Source: Allium sativum
Lineage: Eukaryota > Streptophyta > Magnoliopsida > Asparagales > Amaryllidaceae
Reading direction: 5' to 3'
DNA: 64,000 nt
Assembly (NCBI GenBank): GCA_030737875.1
Contig: CM060915.1
Coordinates: 907,316,677 to 907,380,676 of the forward strand
This document shows positions 49,789-62,200 of the stretch, piece after piece. The translations under genes were made by a program, and so were the position numbers. The notes below the pieces were generated by a model. That model was not told the DNA's origin. It saw only the letters and a list, made by a program, of their open reading frames with translations, and searched no databases. The stretch's first letter is position 1; each line of letters begins with the position of its first letter.

Positions 49789-50606
49789 CAGCCCCTGACC
49801 CTAGACTTTCTATCACATTCTTGTCCGACCATATGCTGCTGAAGTTCTGACTGGAAGATAGAGAACAAGGAGGCTATTCAGGACTTTGTTAGTGCTACGT
49901 TGGTTTGGGGATTTGCTAGAGATTCCGCTTCTACTCTTTTTGCTTTCTCATTCTCTAGACTACGATCTGTAAGCCCTTTGTCACTCTTAGATTTAAACTG
50001 TAAATTTAACCTGAACACGACGTAAACTGAAATTATGCCTAAACATGATAACTAAGTTGGATCTACTATTGTATATCTTGGATCTATGACTATCATTTTT
50101 AAATCTGTTATTTTGAGTCTAGTTTTGTACACCCCAGATCTATTCATCTTAAATGTTGACTTGTGGAATATTAGTATGAACTTGATTTGGATATATTCAT
50201 GTTTAATCTAAAACCCCTTTACGATCTTTATCTTGCCATGCCTGTGATGTTGAAACTATTATTGGGGTACTATCTTATGTCAATCCTTTACCAAGTCTAT
50301 CACCATGTCTTGTCAAGTTGATGTTGAGACCCTATTTCATATGCCTGTAATGTTATAATCATCACGCTTAACTTGTGAACACCTTTGCCATTCTATGACT
50401 ATCCTATTTGTGTTATTCCCTATTTTGACATGTTGTATTAATGCGAATTCATGTACGTTGGGGATACGTTTTGGGTAGATTAGGCAAACTTGAAAATTGG
50501 CTATGGAATTGACATGATATGACATGAAAATATGACATGAAAACTTGACATGAGAATAAGCTTGAAAACATGAATTTGGGACATGACAATTAGATAACTT
50601 GAAAAT

Positions 50607-50709
50607 GGCCAACTCGAGGTTGGGTTGAATTTGCAACGTAAATCTGCCCGGAACCGCTCGGCAAATCCGGTAGTTGCAAATAATAGGACCCAATGTGAGT
50701 AGTTGGTCA
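50607..50709 (+). repeat. Tekay LTR foldback 1, solo LTR
   Basis: Stems TGGCCAACT/AGTTGGTCA, TTGGGT/ACCCAA and TTTGCAAC/GTTGCAAA enclose CTGCCCGGAACCGCTCGGCA. It is about 830 bases downstream of the TATA box, so it should be transcribed. Confidence 0.87.
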
Positions 50710-50713
50710 TATA

Positions 50714-50818
50714 GCACTTTAAACCCGAGGTTAGACTAGGTTATGGTGTAAATCTGCCCGGAACCGCCCGGCACATCCAGTAACCGTAACCAAGTCTAAT
50801 GTGAGAGGTTGAGGTGCG
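50714..50818 (+). repeat. Tekay LTR foldback 2, solo LTR
   Basis: Stems GCAC/GTGC, AACC/GGTT, TTAGACT/AGTCTAA and GGTTA/TAACC enclose CTGCCCGGAACCGCCCGGCA. A tandem partner of 50607-50709 with a different stem sequence but the same fold and core. Confidence 0.85.
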
Positions 50819-51975
50819 TTAAGTGAATTAATGCCACATGGTAGGGTTAAGTCATGGACCACTTGAATACACTTAACCAATTTGATACATGTTTGGATTG
50901 GGGTTAAGTCATGACCTTTTTAATGACAACACTTAACCCATTAGAAATCCTAGCCACGTGGTCCCTTTCAGCAGTAACCCACTTAGAAGTATCACGATAC
51001 CCTGGGGACTAGGCAGGGTGGGGCACGATTACTGGGCTGATTGTAAGCGACCAAGAATAACGGCTGAGTAAGGTGCGCCAGTGTAGGTTCAGGCGGACTA
51101 GGGTCGTGCACTTAGTCCGGAGTTGAAAAAGTAGGCATGGGCACCCGTAGTACTACATTGTGCATGCTTGATTTGTGTCAGTGGTTGACACCCTAGGGCC
51201 TGATACACCCTAGGGTGGACCTAGCACATGTGACTACATTCCGCGATTGGGCCGTATTACACCGACACACGACGAGTAAAGCCGATCGATTAGGATGGAC
51301 TGTTGGACCCCGTATTGGGTCATTTCATGTTATTGGGTTTAGGGATCATTTCTGGATTTATACTTGACATGGATTTGGACACTAGTACAGTTAGTGCAGT
51401 AAACCTTGTATATGCGATGCCACTCTTATCTTGTTACCTTTTATTATCATGTCAGTCCAGTTATTATCTCTATGTTTAATCTCAGTTTCTCATGTCCAGT
51501 TAACTTTATTAGTTTTTATGCTGATAGTCACTAGGGCTTACAGGTCTTTTCGACTGACCCGTTTTCTTCCACCTCCTTTTCTTTCGTTTCCCCCCAGGTT
51601 CTCAGGGAGGAAACTCTAGCTCTTAGCTTGGACTTTGCTTGCTTTTCTGACAGCTCATGTACGGTTTGGTCTTGAGCTATGCTATGGCTGCACTCATGCT
51701 CTTTTTGGGGAATAATATTGGACTTATGTTGTTTTAAGTACTTTGCTTCTTTAGAACTTGATGTAATGAAATAATGACTTGGTATTTTGATGTAAGAGGT
51801 TTTGACTCTATTTTCCACGTAATGAGATTGGGTTAAATTTATATCCGCTGCTTTATATACTCTGTTTAATTTATGTTCTGTCTTGTGTTATCTCTGTGCC
51901 TGTTTACTAGATAATACCCCTCCAAAACTAGTGCATTCCCTTTGTGAGTGACCCTAGTAGAGGTGGGGTGTTACA

Positions 51976-54900
51976 TTTACTAACTTGACTTCTCGATTCC
52001 TCAGCTTCTTGATCTCCGTTCCCAAGATACGAATCGGAGCTCGCCTCAGGGTTGCCTCTTTCTCTACCTCCACGTCTTCAAGAATGCTAGGCTCAACTAC
52101 TTCGGCTGATTCATGTAGGCATTTCCGGAGATGCGAGACATGAAAGACATTGTGCACTCCAGCTAGCTTCTCGGACAATTCCACCCTATAAGCCATTTTC
52201 CCAATCTTCTCGATGATAGGGAAGGGTCCTGCGAACCTTGGTGCTAGCTTTCCAACTGCTCCAAAACGAACCACATTTCGCAAGGGAGAAACCTTCACAA
52301 AGACCATATCTCCAACTTCAAACTCTAAGTCTGTCCTTCGCTTGTCTGCATAGGATTTCTGTTTGTCTTGGGCCGTTTTCATCCGTCTTCGAATCAACTC
52401 AACCTTCTCGGATGTGTCCCTTATCATGTCGGGCCCAAGTATAAGCTTATCCGTCATCTCCCACCAACATGTTGGTGACTTGCACGGCCTCCCATACAAA
52501 GCTTCGAATGGTGCCATCCCTATGCTTGCTTGGTAGCTGTTATTATAAGCAAACTCTACGAGAGGAAGGTGGTCTTCCCAAGTGCCACCAAAGTCAAGAA
52601 TGCATAGCCTCAACAGATCTTCTAGTACCCTATTCACCCTTTCGGTCTGACCAACCGTCTGTGGGTGATAGGCTGTACTTAGATTCAATCGCGTACCCAT
52701 CGCTTCTTGCAAACTATTCCAAAATTGGCTAGTGAAGATTGGGTCACGATCGCTAACTATGCTAGAAGGAACTCCATGCAATCGCACTATCTCTCGAAGA
52801 TAAATAGATGCTAGCCATGATGCGGTCCTCTTGCTCTTCACTGGAATGAAATGAGCGCTCTTTGTGAGTCTATCCACTATGACCCATATGCTAGTATTCC
52901 CCTTCCTTGATCTCGGCAATCCATCCACAAAATCCATAGAGATACTTTCCCACTTCCACTGCGGGACCTCCAATGGATGCAGTAGCCCACCGGGCTTCTT
53001 CGACTCGGCCTTTACTTTTTGGCAAACAATGCATCTAGAAACAAACTCTGCAACATCCTTTTTCATCCCAACCCCAAAAAAATTGCGCTTCATATCCCGG
53101 TACATCTTATCCCCTCCGGGATGTATTGTCATCCTCGAGTGATGCGCCTCCTCAAGAACTTTATTTACTAAGTCTCCCACTTGTGGGACACATTGTCTTC
53201 CATCACGCCTTAGCCACCCCTTGTCATCTATAGTATATCTAGCGAGGTGACTTGACGTCTCACCACGAATCAACTTGTCCATGATCTCGACTATCTGCGG
53301 GTCTTCCCTCTGTGAAGTCCCCACTTAATCAAGAAGTGTAGGTCTAAGCTCAAGGGATGCTAACGAACCAGTCATCGACTCAACAGCAGGTGTAAAATCA
53401 AAGGTTGCCAAGAACTCTATGCTCTTCATCTCAACAAACAAGGGACTCAAAGTCAACCTTCTTCTACTTAGCGCATCCGCCACAACATTACCCTTGCCAG
53501 GGGTATAAGCTATATCGAAGTCATATAATGCAAGGAATTCCATCCACCTCTGCTGCCTTAGATTCAAATCTTTCTGCGAGAAGAGGTACTTGAGCGACTT
53601 GTGATCAATATATAACTCAAACCTTTCGCCTAGAAGATAATGGCGCTAAGATTTGAGTGCAAAGACGATCGCCGCCAACTCCAAATCATGAGTGGGATAG
53701 TTCTTCTCATGAACTTTGAGTTGCCTACCCCCAAAGCATATCACTCTCCCTTCTTGCATCAGGACAGACCTAATCCCGTGCCACATGCATCGGTGTACAC
53801 GGTAAACAACTTCCCTCCATCGGGTAATGCTAGAACTGGAGCTGTGGTGAGGGCTTTCTTGAGACTTTGAAAAGCAAGCTCACACTCTAAGTCCCATGCA
53901 AAGACTAAGTTCTTCTTCGTTAACTTAGTAAGAGGGGCTGAAATCTTAGCGAAGTCCTTAATAAACTTCCTATAAAATCCTGCCAGACCGAGAAAGCTTC
54001 TCACTTCAGTTGCATTCTTCGGAACTTTCCAGTCTTGTACCGCCACTACTTTAGCGGGATCCGCAGCTATGCCTTGCTTAGAAACTATATTCCCAAGGAA
54101 CCGAACTTCCCTTCTCCAAAAATGGCATTTGGAGAACTTGGCTTTTAACTGATGAGCTCTAAGCGTATCCATAACCTCCTTGAGATGTGTAGCATGCTCT
54201 TTCTCGTCCTTAGAGAAGATCAGAATATCATCCACGTAGACAACCACAAACTTGTTAAGGAACTCCCTAAACACCCTACTCATCAAATCAACGAAGTATG
54301 CGGGTGCATTAGTCAAACCGAATGGCATGACGAGCCATTCAAAGAATCCATCTGGAGTCCTAAACGCAGTCTTGTCAATACTATCCTCAGCCACTCTAAG
54401 CTGATGGAATCCGGTGGCTAGATCTAGTTGAGAGAAAACAGAAGCACCTACAAGCTGGTCAAAGAGATCATCAATCCTCGGTAACTGGTGCCTATTCTTC
54501 TTTGTTAGCTTGTTTAACTCACGATAATCAACACATAGACGAAGCAAACCATCCGCCTTAGTAGCGAATACCACAGGAGCACCCCATTCAGAAATGCTTC
54601 GCCTAATGAAATTTTTCTCAAGCAACTCCTTGACTTGCTTGCTAAGCTCTCTTCTTTCTCTTGGGGCCATGTGCCTAACAGGCAATGAAACTGGCTTGGC
54701 ATTATCAACAAGATAAATACGGAAGTCTATCTCGCGTTTAGGGGGTAACCCCTTCACCTCATCAAAGACATCAGGATATTCTTGGACCACCCTCACAGAT
54801 TGAAGATTGTCAATAGACGAGTCGAGGGATTCAAGATAACATAACATGACGGGATCCATAGGGTTACAAGAAATCTCTAGGGTATTGCCAAGGCGAGTCA

Positions 54901-55201
54901 TAAGCCTCACTACCCTATGCTCACAATCGAGAATGGCTCCATAACTGAACAACCAATCCATGCCTAAAATCAACCCGTATCCCATGAACCCGAGAACATA
55001 AGCATTACATGTGAATTCTACAATCAAGATAGAAATCCTCAAATCCATACAAATCATAGATAGATGGGCGGAACCCCCAATTGGATTTGAAACACTAACG
55101 GGTTCCTCAACTAGACTAGTACTTAGGTGCAAACTTTCAACAATGTCAGAAGAAATAAAGGTATGCGATGCGCCAGAATGGAAAACCAGAAATGTAAACA
55201 A
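51976..55201 (-). pseudogene. pol: Tekay-2 pol (protease, RT, RNase H, integrase), broken
   Basis: Minus strand. The protease motif reads [10 protein letters not shown], with His where the catalytic Asp of DSGA belongs. RT has [16 protein letters not shown] and [11 protein letters not shown] (VDD near 54240). RNase H starts [11 protein letters not shown], where a frameshift follows near 53750. The tryptophan of the KSWRHY motif is a TAG at 53646-53648. A TAA at 53325-53327 replaces the Gln seen in Tekay-1. Integrase has HPGGDKMY and CIVCQK (zinc binding), then DFVDG, VSDRDP and QTERVN for the D,D,E core; DGQTERVN reads VGQTERVN. The frame then enters the chromodomain-like tail, where the solo LTR cuts it at 51976; the rest is at 49243-49355. 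Its family role is reverse transcription and chromatin-targeted integration. This copy cannot make a working polyprotein. Confidence 0.96.
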
Positions 55202-56240
55202 GGCTTTCTACAGAAACTCTACCTCGATCCGGAGCTGGAGTAGTGTTGAGAGCATGCATCTGCCCTCCAGAAGGTCCTGCCCGCTGAGTCTGTCCGTGCC
55301 CCTGTCCTTGCTTCTTTGGGCAATCCTTACTGTAGTGTCCAGACTCTCCGCAATGAAAGCATTCTCCCAACTTCCTCTTCTTCTTCCTACAATCTTTGGC
55401 TATGTGTCCAGTGATCCCACAGAAGTTGCACTTCCTTGTCTCCCTTGCCATGTTGTTGTTGGCCTTGTTACCCTTGTTGTTCTTGTTGTTCTGGTTGTTC
55501 TGGTTGCCTCCCCACTTGGAGTCCACCTTCTTGGTTTGAGTCTCATTAAGCTTAACTTCTTTCTTGCCATTCTTATCATCACCTTGAAGCAAGGCCATAT
55601 CCACTAAGCTCTCAAAAGTGGCCCCCATGGGTATATGAGACATGGCCAAACCTTGCAATGGCTCATTCAATCCTCGAGCAAAGCGTAGAGCCTTCTTCTG
55701 AGGTGTGTTAACCATGTCTAAACCGAATCGAGCAAGCTAGTTAAACTTATTCACATACTACCTCACGGTCATGTCCCCTTGCTTCAAAGATATAAACCTC
55801 TCCATTTGCAGATTCTCTTCAGTAGATGATAGAAACTTAAGCCCAAACCTCATCCTAAAGTCGGCCCAAGTCTCTATAGGCCTAGTAGCGTTGGTGACTT
55901 CCCACCAATAAGCAGCTTCCTCTTTCAATAGCCACACTGCCAACAGAACTTTCCTACGATCTTCTACATCAAAGATAGCAAAAAGGTCTTCAGTTTCCCT
56001 TAACCAGTTTCTTGCCTCAACAAAAGTCTCTGTCCCAACAAAATTCTTGCCACCCATCGCCTTAAAGTCTTTGCAAATCTTCGCGAAATCCGCTTGTGGA
56101 CGCTGAGGAGGAGGACCCTCAGCTACGGGAGGAGGAGTGGGAGTGTCCGCTGGGCCGGCTCCATTTGCCCTAGCCTCCATGTACCTCCTAAACCAAATAG
56201 GTACCGGTATTCCCTCCGGGATGATAAAGCTATCGGCCAT
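55146..56240 (-). pseudogene. gag: Tekay-2 gag, with two in-frame stops
   Basis: Starts at the ATG at 56240, 174 bases after the PBS. The N-terminal part has a Pro-rich linker and the retrotransposon gag core (NFVGTETFVEARNWLRETE, then AAYWWEV and FRMRFGLKFLS). Two TAG codons in the same frame (55758 and near 55737) split it from the C-terminal half, which has an Asn/Lys-rich tract and two CCHC zinc knuckles: CNFCGITGHIAKDC (55389-55430) and CFHCGESGHYSKDC (55320-55361). Gag forms the particle and binds RNA through the knuckles. Both stops would be one C-to-T change from CAG. The frame does not lead into the protease, so there is a further frame break near 55200. Confidence 0.94.
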
Positions 56241-56414
56241 ACTGAAATGAAGTAAAAGATAGATTTAGAATGAGGAAACAAAGGATAGTGCTAATGGCTT
56301 TTCGGGAATAGCCTTTTAAAATAAACTAGACTTTCCTTGGAAAAATACTTAATTGGTTTTGAAAATAGTTTTTCAAAAGGGTTTTTAAAACTTTTGTCCG
56401 GTCTAGTAAACCTT

Positions 56415-56426
56415 GCTCTGATACCA
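56415..56426 (-). other. Primer-binding site (initiator tRNA-Met), Tekay-2
   Basis: Minus strand TGGTATCAGAGC, two bases after the 5' LTR boundary at 56429. Confidence 0.95.
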
Positions 56427-56428
56427 AA

Positions 56429-59212
56429 TGTAACACCCCACCTCCGCCAGGGTCACTCACGAGTGATTGCCCTAGCTTTGGAGGGGTGTTGTCTAGGTAA
56501 ACATGCACAGAGATATCACAAGACAGAACATAGATAAATAAATAAGTAAAGAAGCGGTAGAAATTTAAAAACCATGGTTAACCATTTCAAAACCAAAGTC
56601 AACTTACATCAAAATACTTAGTCATCATTTTCCAACTACCACAAGTCTAGAAACATAAACTGAAAATAACATAAAGTAAACTATCCCCAAAATAGATGTG
56701 GTGAAGCCATAGCAAGCTCAAGTCCAAACCGTACATGAGCTGTCAAGAAAGCAAGCAAAATGTCCAAGCTAAGCATTAGTGTTCCCTCCCTGAGAACCTG
56801 GGGGGGGGGGGGGGACGGAAGAAAAGAGGCGAAAGAAAAAGGGTCAGTCATAAAGACTGGTAAGTCTTACCTACTATTAGTATAAAAACTAATGAAGTTA
56901 ACTAGACATGAGAAACTCAGATGAAACATAAAGATGGTAACTAACTGGCATGATAAATAGATAACAAGGTAGATCAAGTGTGGCATCGCATATACAAGGT
57001 TTAGTTTTGCACCAATAGTACTAGTATTCTAACCCATGTCAAGTATAAACAAGAAATGACCCCTTGGCCCAATATCATGAGATGACCCAAGTCAAGGTCC
57101 AACTATACGATCTAGTTGATCGGCTCCCTATAAGCCTAACTCGTCGAGTGTCGGTGTCATACGGCCCAATCACGGAATGTAGTCAACTGTGCCAGGTCCA
57201 CCCTAGGGTGTATCAAGCCCTAAGGTGCCAACCACTGACACAAATCAAGCACGCACAGTCTAAACCTACTGGTGCCCGTGTCTGTTTTTTTTCAACTCCG
57301 AGCTATGTGCACGACCATAGCTCGCCTGAACCTACACTGGCGCACCTACTCAGCCGTCTTTCTGGTCGCTTATAATCAGCCCAGTAATCGTGCCCCACCC
57401 TAGCCTAGTCCCTAGGGTATCGTGATACATCTAAGAGGGTTACTGCTGAAAAGGACCACGTAACTAGGGTTTCTAACGGGTTAAGTGTGGTTAACCCTAT
57501 CCAATCATGTATCAAGTTGGTTAAGTGTATCCAAGTGGTTCATGACTTAACCCAATCATGTGGCATTAATTAACTTAATGCGCCCAACCTCTCACATTAG
57601 ACTTTGTTGTGGTTACTGGATGTGTCGGGCGGGTCCGGGCAGCTTTACACCACAACCTAGTCTAACCTCGGGTTTCAAGCGCGATATGACCAACTACTCA
57701 CATTGGGTCCTATTGTTTGTAGCCACTGGATTTGCCGGGCGGTTCCGGGCAGATTTACGCTACAAACTCAACTCAACCTCGAGTTGGCCACTTCATGGTT
57801 TTCTACAGGTCATGACAACATTCAAGTTTTCAAGCATAATCAATTTTCATGTCACATTTCAAGTCATGTTTTTCATGTCATTTCAAGTTCGCCTAACTAC
57901 CCATAACGTATTCCCATCGCACGTAAATTCACATCAATACAAAAAGATCAAGAAGGGGAACATAACAATATGACAAAGATGGGCATACGGTGGTAAAGTT
58001 GGTCATAAGTTAAACATGATGATATTTGAGGCAAAGGTGTTCATCATAACTAGCATATAGGATTATTGGCCTCAAAACATGTATGACATCAAACTTAGCA
58101 AATAGGGTGATAACATGGTAATAGTTGACATAGAGTGATAAACTTGTGACTAGCATGTAGTTCAACATCATAGGCAAGTTAACATCAAGGTTATGAGGGG
58201 TTCTATGTTGCATTATGCATAATCCCCAAATAAAGCTCATAGCTTTCTACCCAAAAATCAAGATGAACGGTACTAGGTTCATGATAGTTCCACAATCATA
58301 GATCAAAAGAGTCATGAATGGATCTATGCATACAATGATAGACCCAAGACAAGTATTACACAAAAATCCCATTTCAACTTGCTACATGTTCATATTAATT
58401 TCATAGTTTAAATCTAAGAGTAGAGTGGGGCTTACAAATCGTGGCTATGAGAACTAGAACAAAATATAACAAGATAGAGACGTTGTAGAAGCTCTAGGAA
58501 TGATGTAGCAACACTAGAAATCTCCAAATAATAATAAGCTCCACACAAAGCCTTGAGAAATAAGTAGCTCCTTTGATTTGATGGAGAAAGATTGCTCCTT
58601 TGCCTTAGATCTAGTTTAGAACTCTCAAGCTCTTAAGATGAAGATGGAGGCCATGATTAGGGAGCATTTTGGCAGCACTTAGTTGTTAGGATGATTTGTG
58701 GTGGTTTAGGCTAGGTCTTAGGGTGTTTTTATAGGAGTAGAGACAAGTTTAGGCCATAGGATTAACCCTAGTTTAGATCTGAACCATCAAATCTCGTCAT
58801 GGCCAGCTGAACAGACCCAAAGGAGCAAGCAGGTGCACCAGGCCAACATGGTCCGACCAGGGAAGTCGACCCCCAGGTCGACACCCAAGTCGACTGGGCA
58901 GTCGACCTGGGGCTGGGGCAGGTTGACTCCCCAGTCAACACCCTAGTCAACCTGGGGCTGGGCGGGAAATTTTCCCGCCCAGTCTGTTTGGGGCTGAATT
59001 TGAATTTCGGGCTGAATTTTGAATTTTCTGAAATCTTCTATGGGCCATAACTTGGTCATACGGACTCCGATTTACGAAATTTCGGACTCGTTTTCAAGAA
59101 GAATTTCGAGACGAACGCAATGGCGTAACCCGTTCCCATTGATTCTTAACTTATAATTTGATTCTGCCCTGATTTCTTGTTTTAACATGTTATAAAAATT
59201 CGGGTTGTTACA
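56429..59212 (-). repeat. Tekay-2 5' LTR (2784 bp)
   Basis: Near-identical to 45879-48663. Contains foldbacks at 57580-57682 and 57687-57790, a TATA box at 58726-58733, the GTCGAC array at 58865-58951 (last three sites decayed to GTTGAC, GTCAAC, GTCAAC), the E2F-like palindrome at 58958-58982 and a G run near 56802. Its outer end is followed by the CAGAC duplication. Confidence 0.95.
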
Positions 59213-62200
59213 CAGACCATGGACGGCTTGTATGCTTGTTTGTTTGATTTTGATGTGTAGTTGATTGTGTGTTGTGATGTGAAAAGAATTAAAATATTTA
59301 TATAGTTAAAAATATTTTATAGTTGAAAATATAATTTTTAACGTAAATGTGAATAAATAAATATAAACAAATCGGATGATTTGTTTATATACACACATTT
59401 GACTGATATTGATTGGAACGATAAATTTTACACATCGCCCAACTTCACAAATAAAATCTGTGTTTGATTGTTTGAAACCCCACACGGGTATTGGGATGAT
59501 ATATGACGTACACTAATCCCAATAATTAATTGTATGACGATCGATTGATTGACAGGCTGTTATAAGCGTTAAATATTTATATTTGATGCTTATACAGTCT
59601 AGAATGCACTTTGGACGATGGTTGATTATTTCTCATTGTCGATGTATACATGCGTTGTATGTAAATCCATAGAAGTAAAATCTATGGTAATTGATTGGGC
59701 CTCATTCCAGTTTTGAAATAGAAATATTTGAAAAAGAAATATTTGAAATAGAATATTTGAAAATAGAAATATATGAAGCCGTGTTGATTAGATTAACGCC
59801 ATTTTAACGTGAACGATATTTATATCGATTTTATTCATTTTATAATGAATATCGAAAGTGATTTAAAAATCTGATATTTTGAAAAGAATCTGAATTCGAA
59901 TTGAAATTGAATAGAAATGAATTCGAATTGAAATTGAATTGAATTAAGAATCGATTTGAATGGAAATCAATTTGAAATTCGTTTTAAAAGGAAATCGATG
60001 AAGTATATATTATATATATAATATATAATGGCCTGAATAGAACGCGCCGCGCCGCGGCAGTTCGCGAATTTCAACCATTGACTTCGAATGAATATTGCGG
60101 GAGATCCGACCGTCGGATTCTCCTAAAACTGGAACCATTGGGTTCGTATCAAAATGAGCTTTCTAACGAATATGATAAATTTGAAATCCATCGGTTGGAT
60201 TTGGAATTATGTCCAAATGAAATTTGAAAAAGGTCGTTGTAAGTGCAGTTCGATGGCCGTTGAAGGAAATCGACTGTACGGGCCTTGATAAAATTATTAA
60301 AAATATCAATAATTTGTGTAAAATCATAAGAAATGATTTGTGAAGAATTGAGATGAAAAACTCCATATTTGAAAAGATAAAAATAGATTTTTATCGAAAT
60401 GAACTAGTTTTGAACTAGAATTATAATTCTATTTATTTTTAAATAAATAAATTGAATTTGAAATGGTTTTGAAAATAACCAGGATTTCCAATAATCGAAT
60501 TGGAATGGATTTGAATCGAAATCATCTTCGGAATAGTTCGATGTTGGATTTCGTGATTATACAAATGTTGTTATGGAAATTTGAAATATATATATATATA
60601 TATATATCGTTATTTCCAATACGATATTTGTTGGTCGTGGAATTTGATATTGAATATAAGCCGATATATTTTCTATTCAGAGCCCTGTATTTAATATCAA
60701 ATGTGATTTGGGTTTGTCGTGAATGGTGTCTTCATTAACACTGTTCTTAAGCCCAGTTGAGAAAAAGATTAAATCTTTTTATTTAGATTTGATGAAGTGT
60801 ACCAATTAAATGATATTTAATTGGAATTGAATTGGTATTGATTTTTGGGTTTATCGTGAACAGTGTTTTAAATAACACTTGTTCTTTAACCCGATAATTA
60901 ATAGGATGTGATTTTGGGTTTATTGTGAACTGTGTTTTAAATGACATTAGCTCTTTAACCCAGTTAAAGATAGGATATTGATTTCTGCAAAGATTAAAAC
61001 TAAGTGGAGTTTTAATGAATCTTTAATTAGATTGAAATGGTCGAGAATGGAGTATCACCAGTTTTCCTCCAGGCGGTAGTTAAATCTTTAATTAGATTTG
61101 AACGTGAAATGGTAATTGAATTTACCGATAGCACTGTGGTGTTAAATATGTAGTATTACCAGTTTTACTTCATGGGATGAATAGGTTGGGATTGGGAAAT
61201 AAAATAAATGATTACTTCGGTGTGGTTCGCTAATCCCGACTAGTTTGAATTGATATTCTAAAAGGAGATTGAAGAATAAATTTAAAGAATTTATCTTTGA
61301 TAAAATTAATGGGAACCTTTCCCAAAGTATAAGAATATTTGAATAAAAGAATATTCTGAATTGGAAAGAGGCATATGTTGTGTTTGTGTAACACTTGTTT
61401 ATTATATACGCGAGTTATTCAGAAAGACCGGGTTTATCCCATTCTGAATAACTAATTCGACGTTGTGTCGAAGATGAAGACGGTGGTTGAAGACCGGAAG
61501 TATTCACATCGTTTGGGTGATTACTGATGATCTTGATTGGGCCGTACACCCAAGAGGAGAGAAACAGTTGGTGATCGTCCAGATGTACTTGGAGATCGAT
61601 GGATATGCGAGGAAAGTGGCTCCGGTTTCGTTCAGACCCAGAACGAACTTGTAAATGGACTGTGTGTCTGACATTGGATTTTAGTCTGTGTGATTGATTT
61701 CTATTAAATATATATCTGTTTGGCGGCGGAGAATTTATTATTTTGCTTAACGCCCTTCTCTGAGACGTACGAGCTCAGGGGTTATATATTGATGGATATC
61801 CATCGCATGGAGTGAATTGCCTGTGTGGCATGCCTAAGTGGCAATTGATCAAGGATTCTGTTGAAAAGCAAAGTCTTGTGGTTGATGATCAAAGCACCTC
61901 CTTTGTGGCATCGCTTTGTGTAGCGTGAATTCGCGAGCCTCACACCCCGGTTGTGAACCAGAAACGGGAGAGGACGTCAGGGAGGGCATGCGTTTCCTTC
62001 TAGCTAGAAGTGGCGTCAGTGGTTTTACACGCCCTGACGAGTTTGACTTATGTGGTTGTTGCTGTTGCGAGGCACCTCGGTTTGATCGGACGATCCGGGT
62101 CCGATGGAGTCATTCGTTGGCTCATTTACGCCCCATAGGGCGGGGAAACGCAGTGTTCAGGAATTTTAATCCACTTCGGTGGACCGGCCCTGAGGATCCA

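Larger units (their letters stand above)
49356..51975 (+). mobile_element. Solo LTR (2620 bp) of the Tekay family in Tekay-2 pol
   Basis: From TGTAACAACCC to GGGGTGTTACA, flanked by a perfect duplication TTTAC (49351-49355 and 51976-51980). It is in the opposite orientation to Tekay-2. No PBS, PPT or coding adjoins it, so it is the product of recombination between the LTRs of a full element. It shares the early U3 block, the E2F-like palindrome, the GTCGAC array and both foldbacks with Tekay-2's LTRs but is clearly diverged from them, so it came from a related family rather than from Tekay-2 itself. Confidence 0.95.
45879..59212 (-). mobile_element. Tekay-2: complete Ty3 chromovirus nested in the 3' LTR of C
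   Basis: On the minus strand, in order: 5' LTR (56429-59212), tRNA-Met PBS, gag, pol, a 3' non-coding stretch, polypurine tract (48664-48680) and 3' LTR (45879-48663). It has a perfect 5-bp TSD. The LTRs differ at five substitutions in about the first 370 bases compared, plus a length-variable G run, so it is fairly young. The coding is broken by stops and frameshifts, and a solo LTR interrupts the end of pol. Confidence 0.96.

Noticed and set aside
49356..51975. The solo LTR as the 3' LTR of Tekay-2
   Set aside because: It is on the opposite strand, interrupts the chromodomain codons, has its own TTTAC duplication, and Tekay-2 has both its own LTRs.
52238..55607. Plus-strand frames opposite Tekay-2 pol and gag, including a Leu/Val-rich one at 55011-55607
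   Set aside because: The hydrophobic stretch is the complement of the Asn/Lys-rich tract of gag; not a membrane protein gene.
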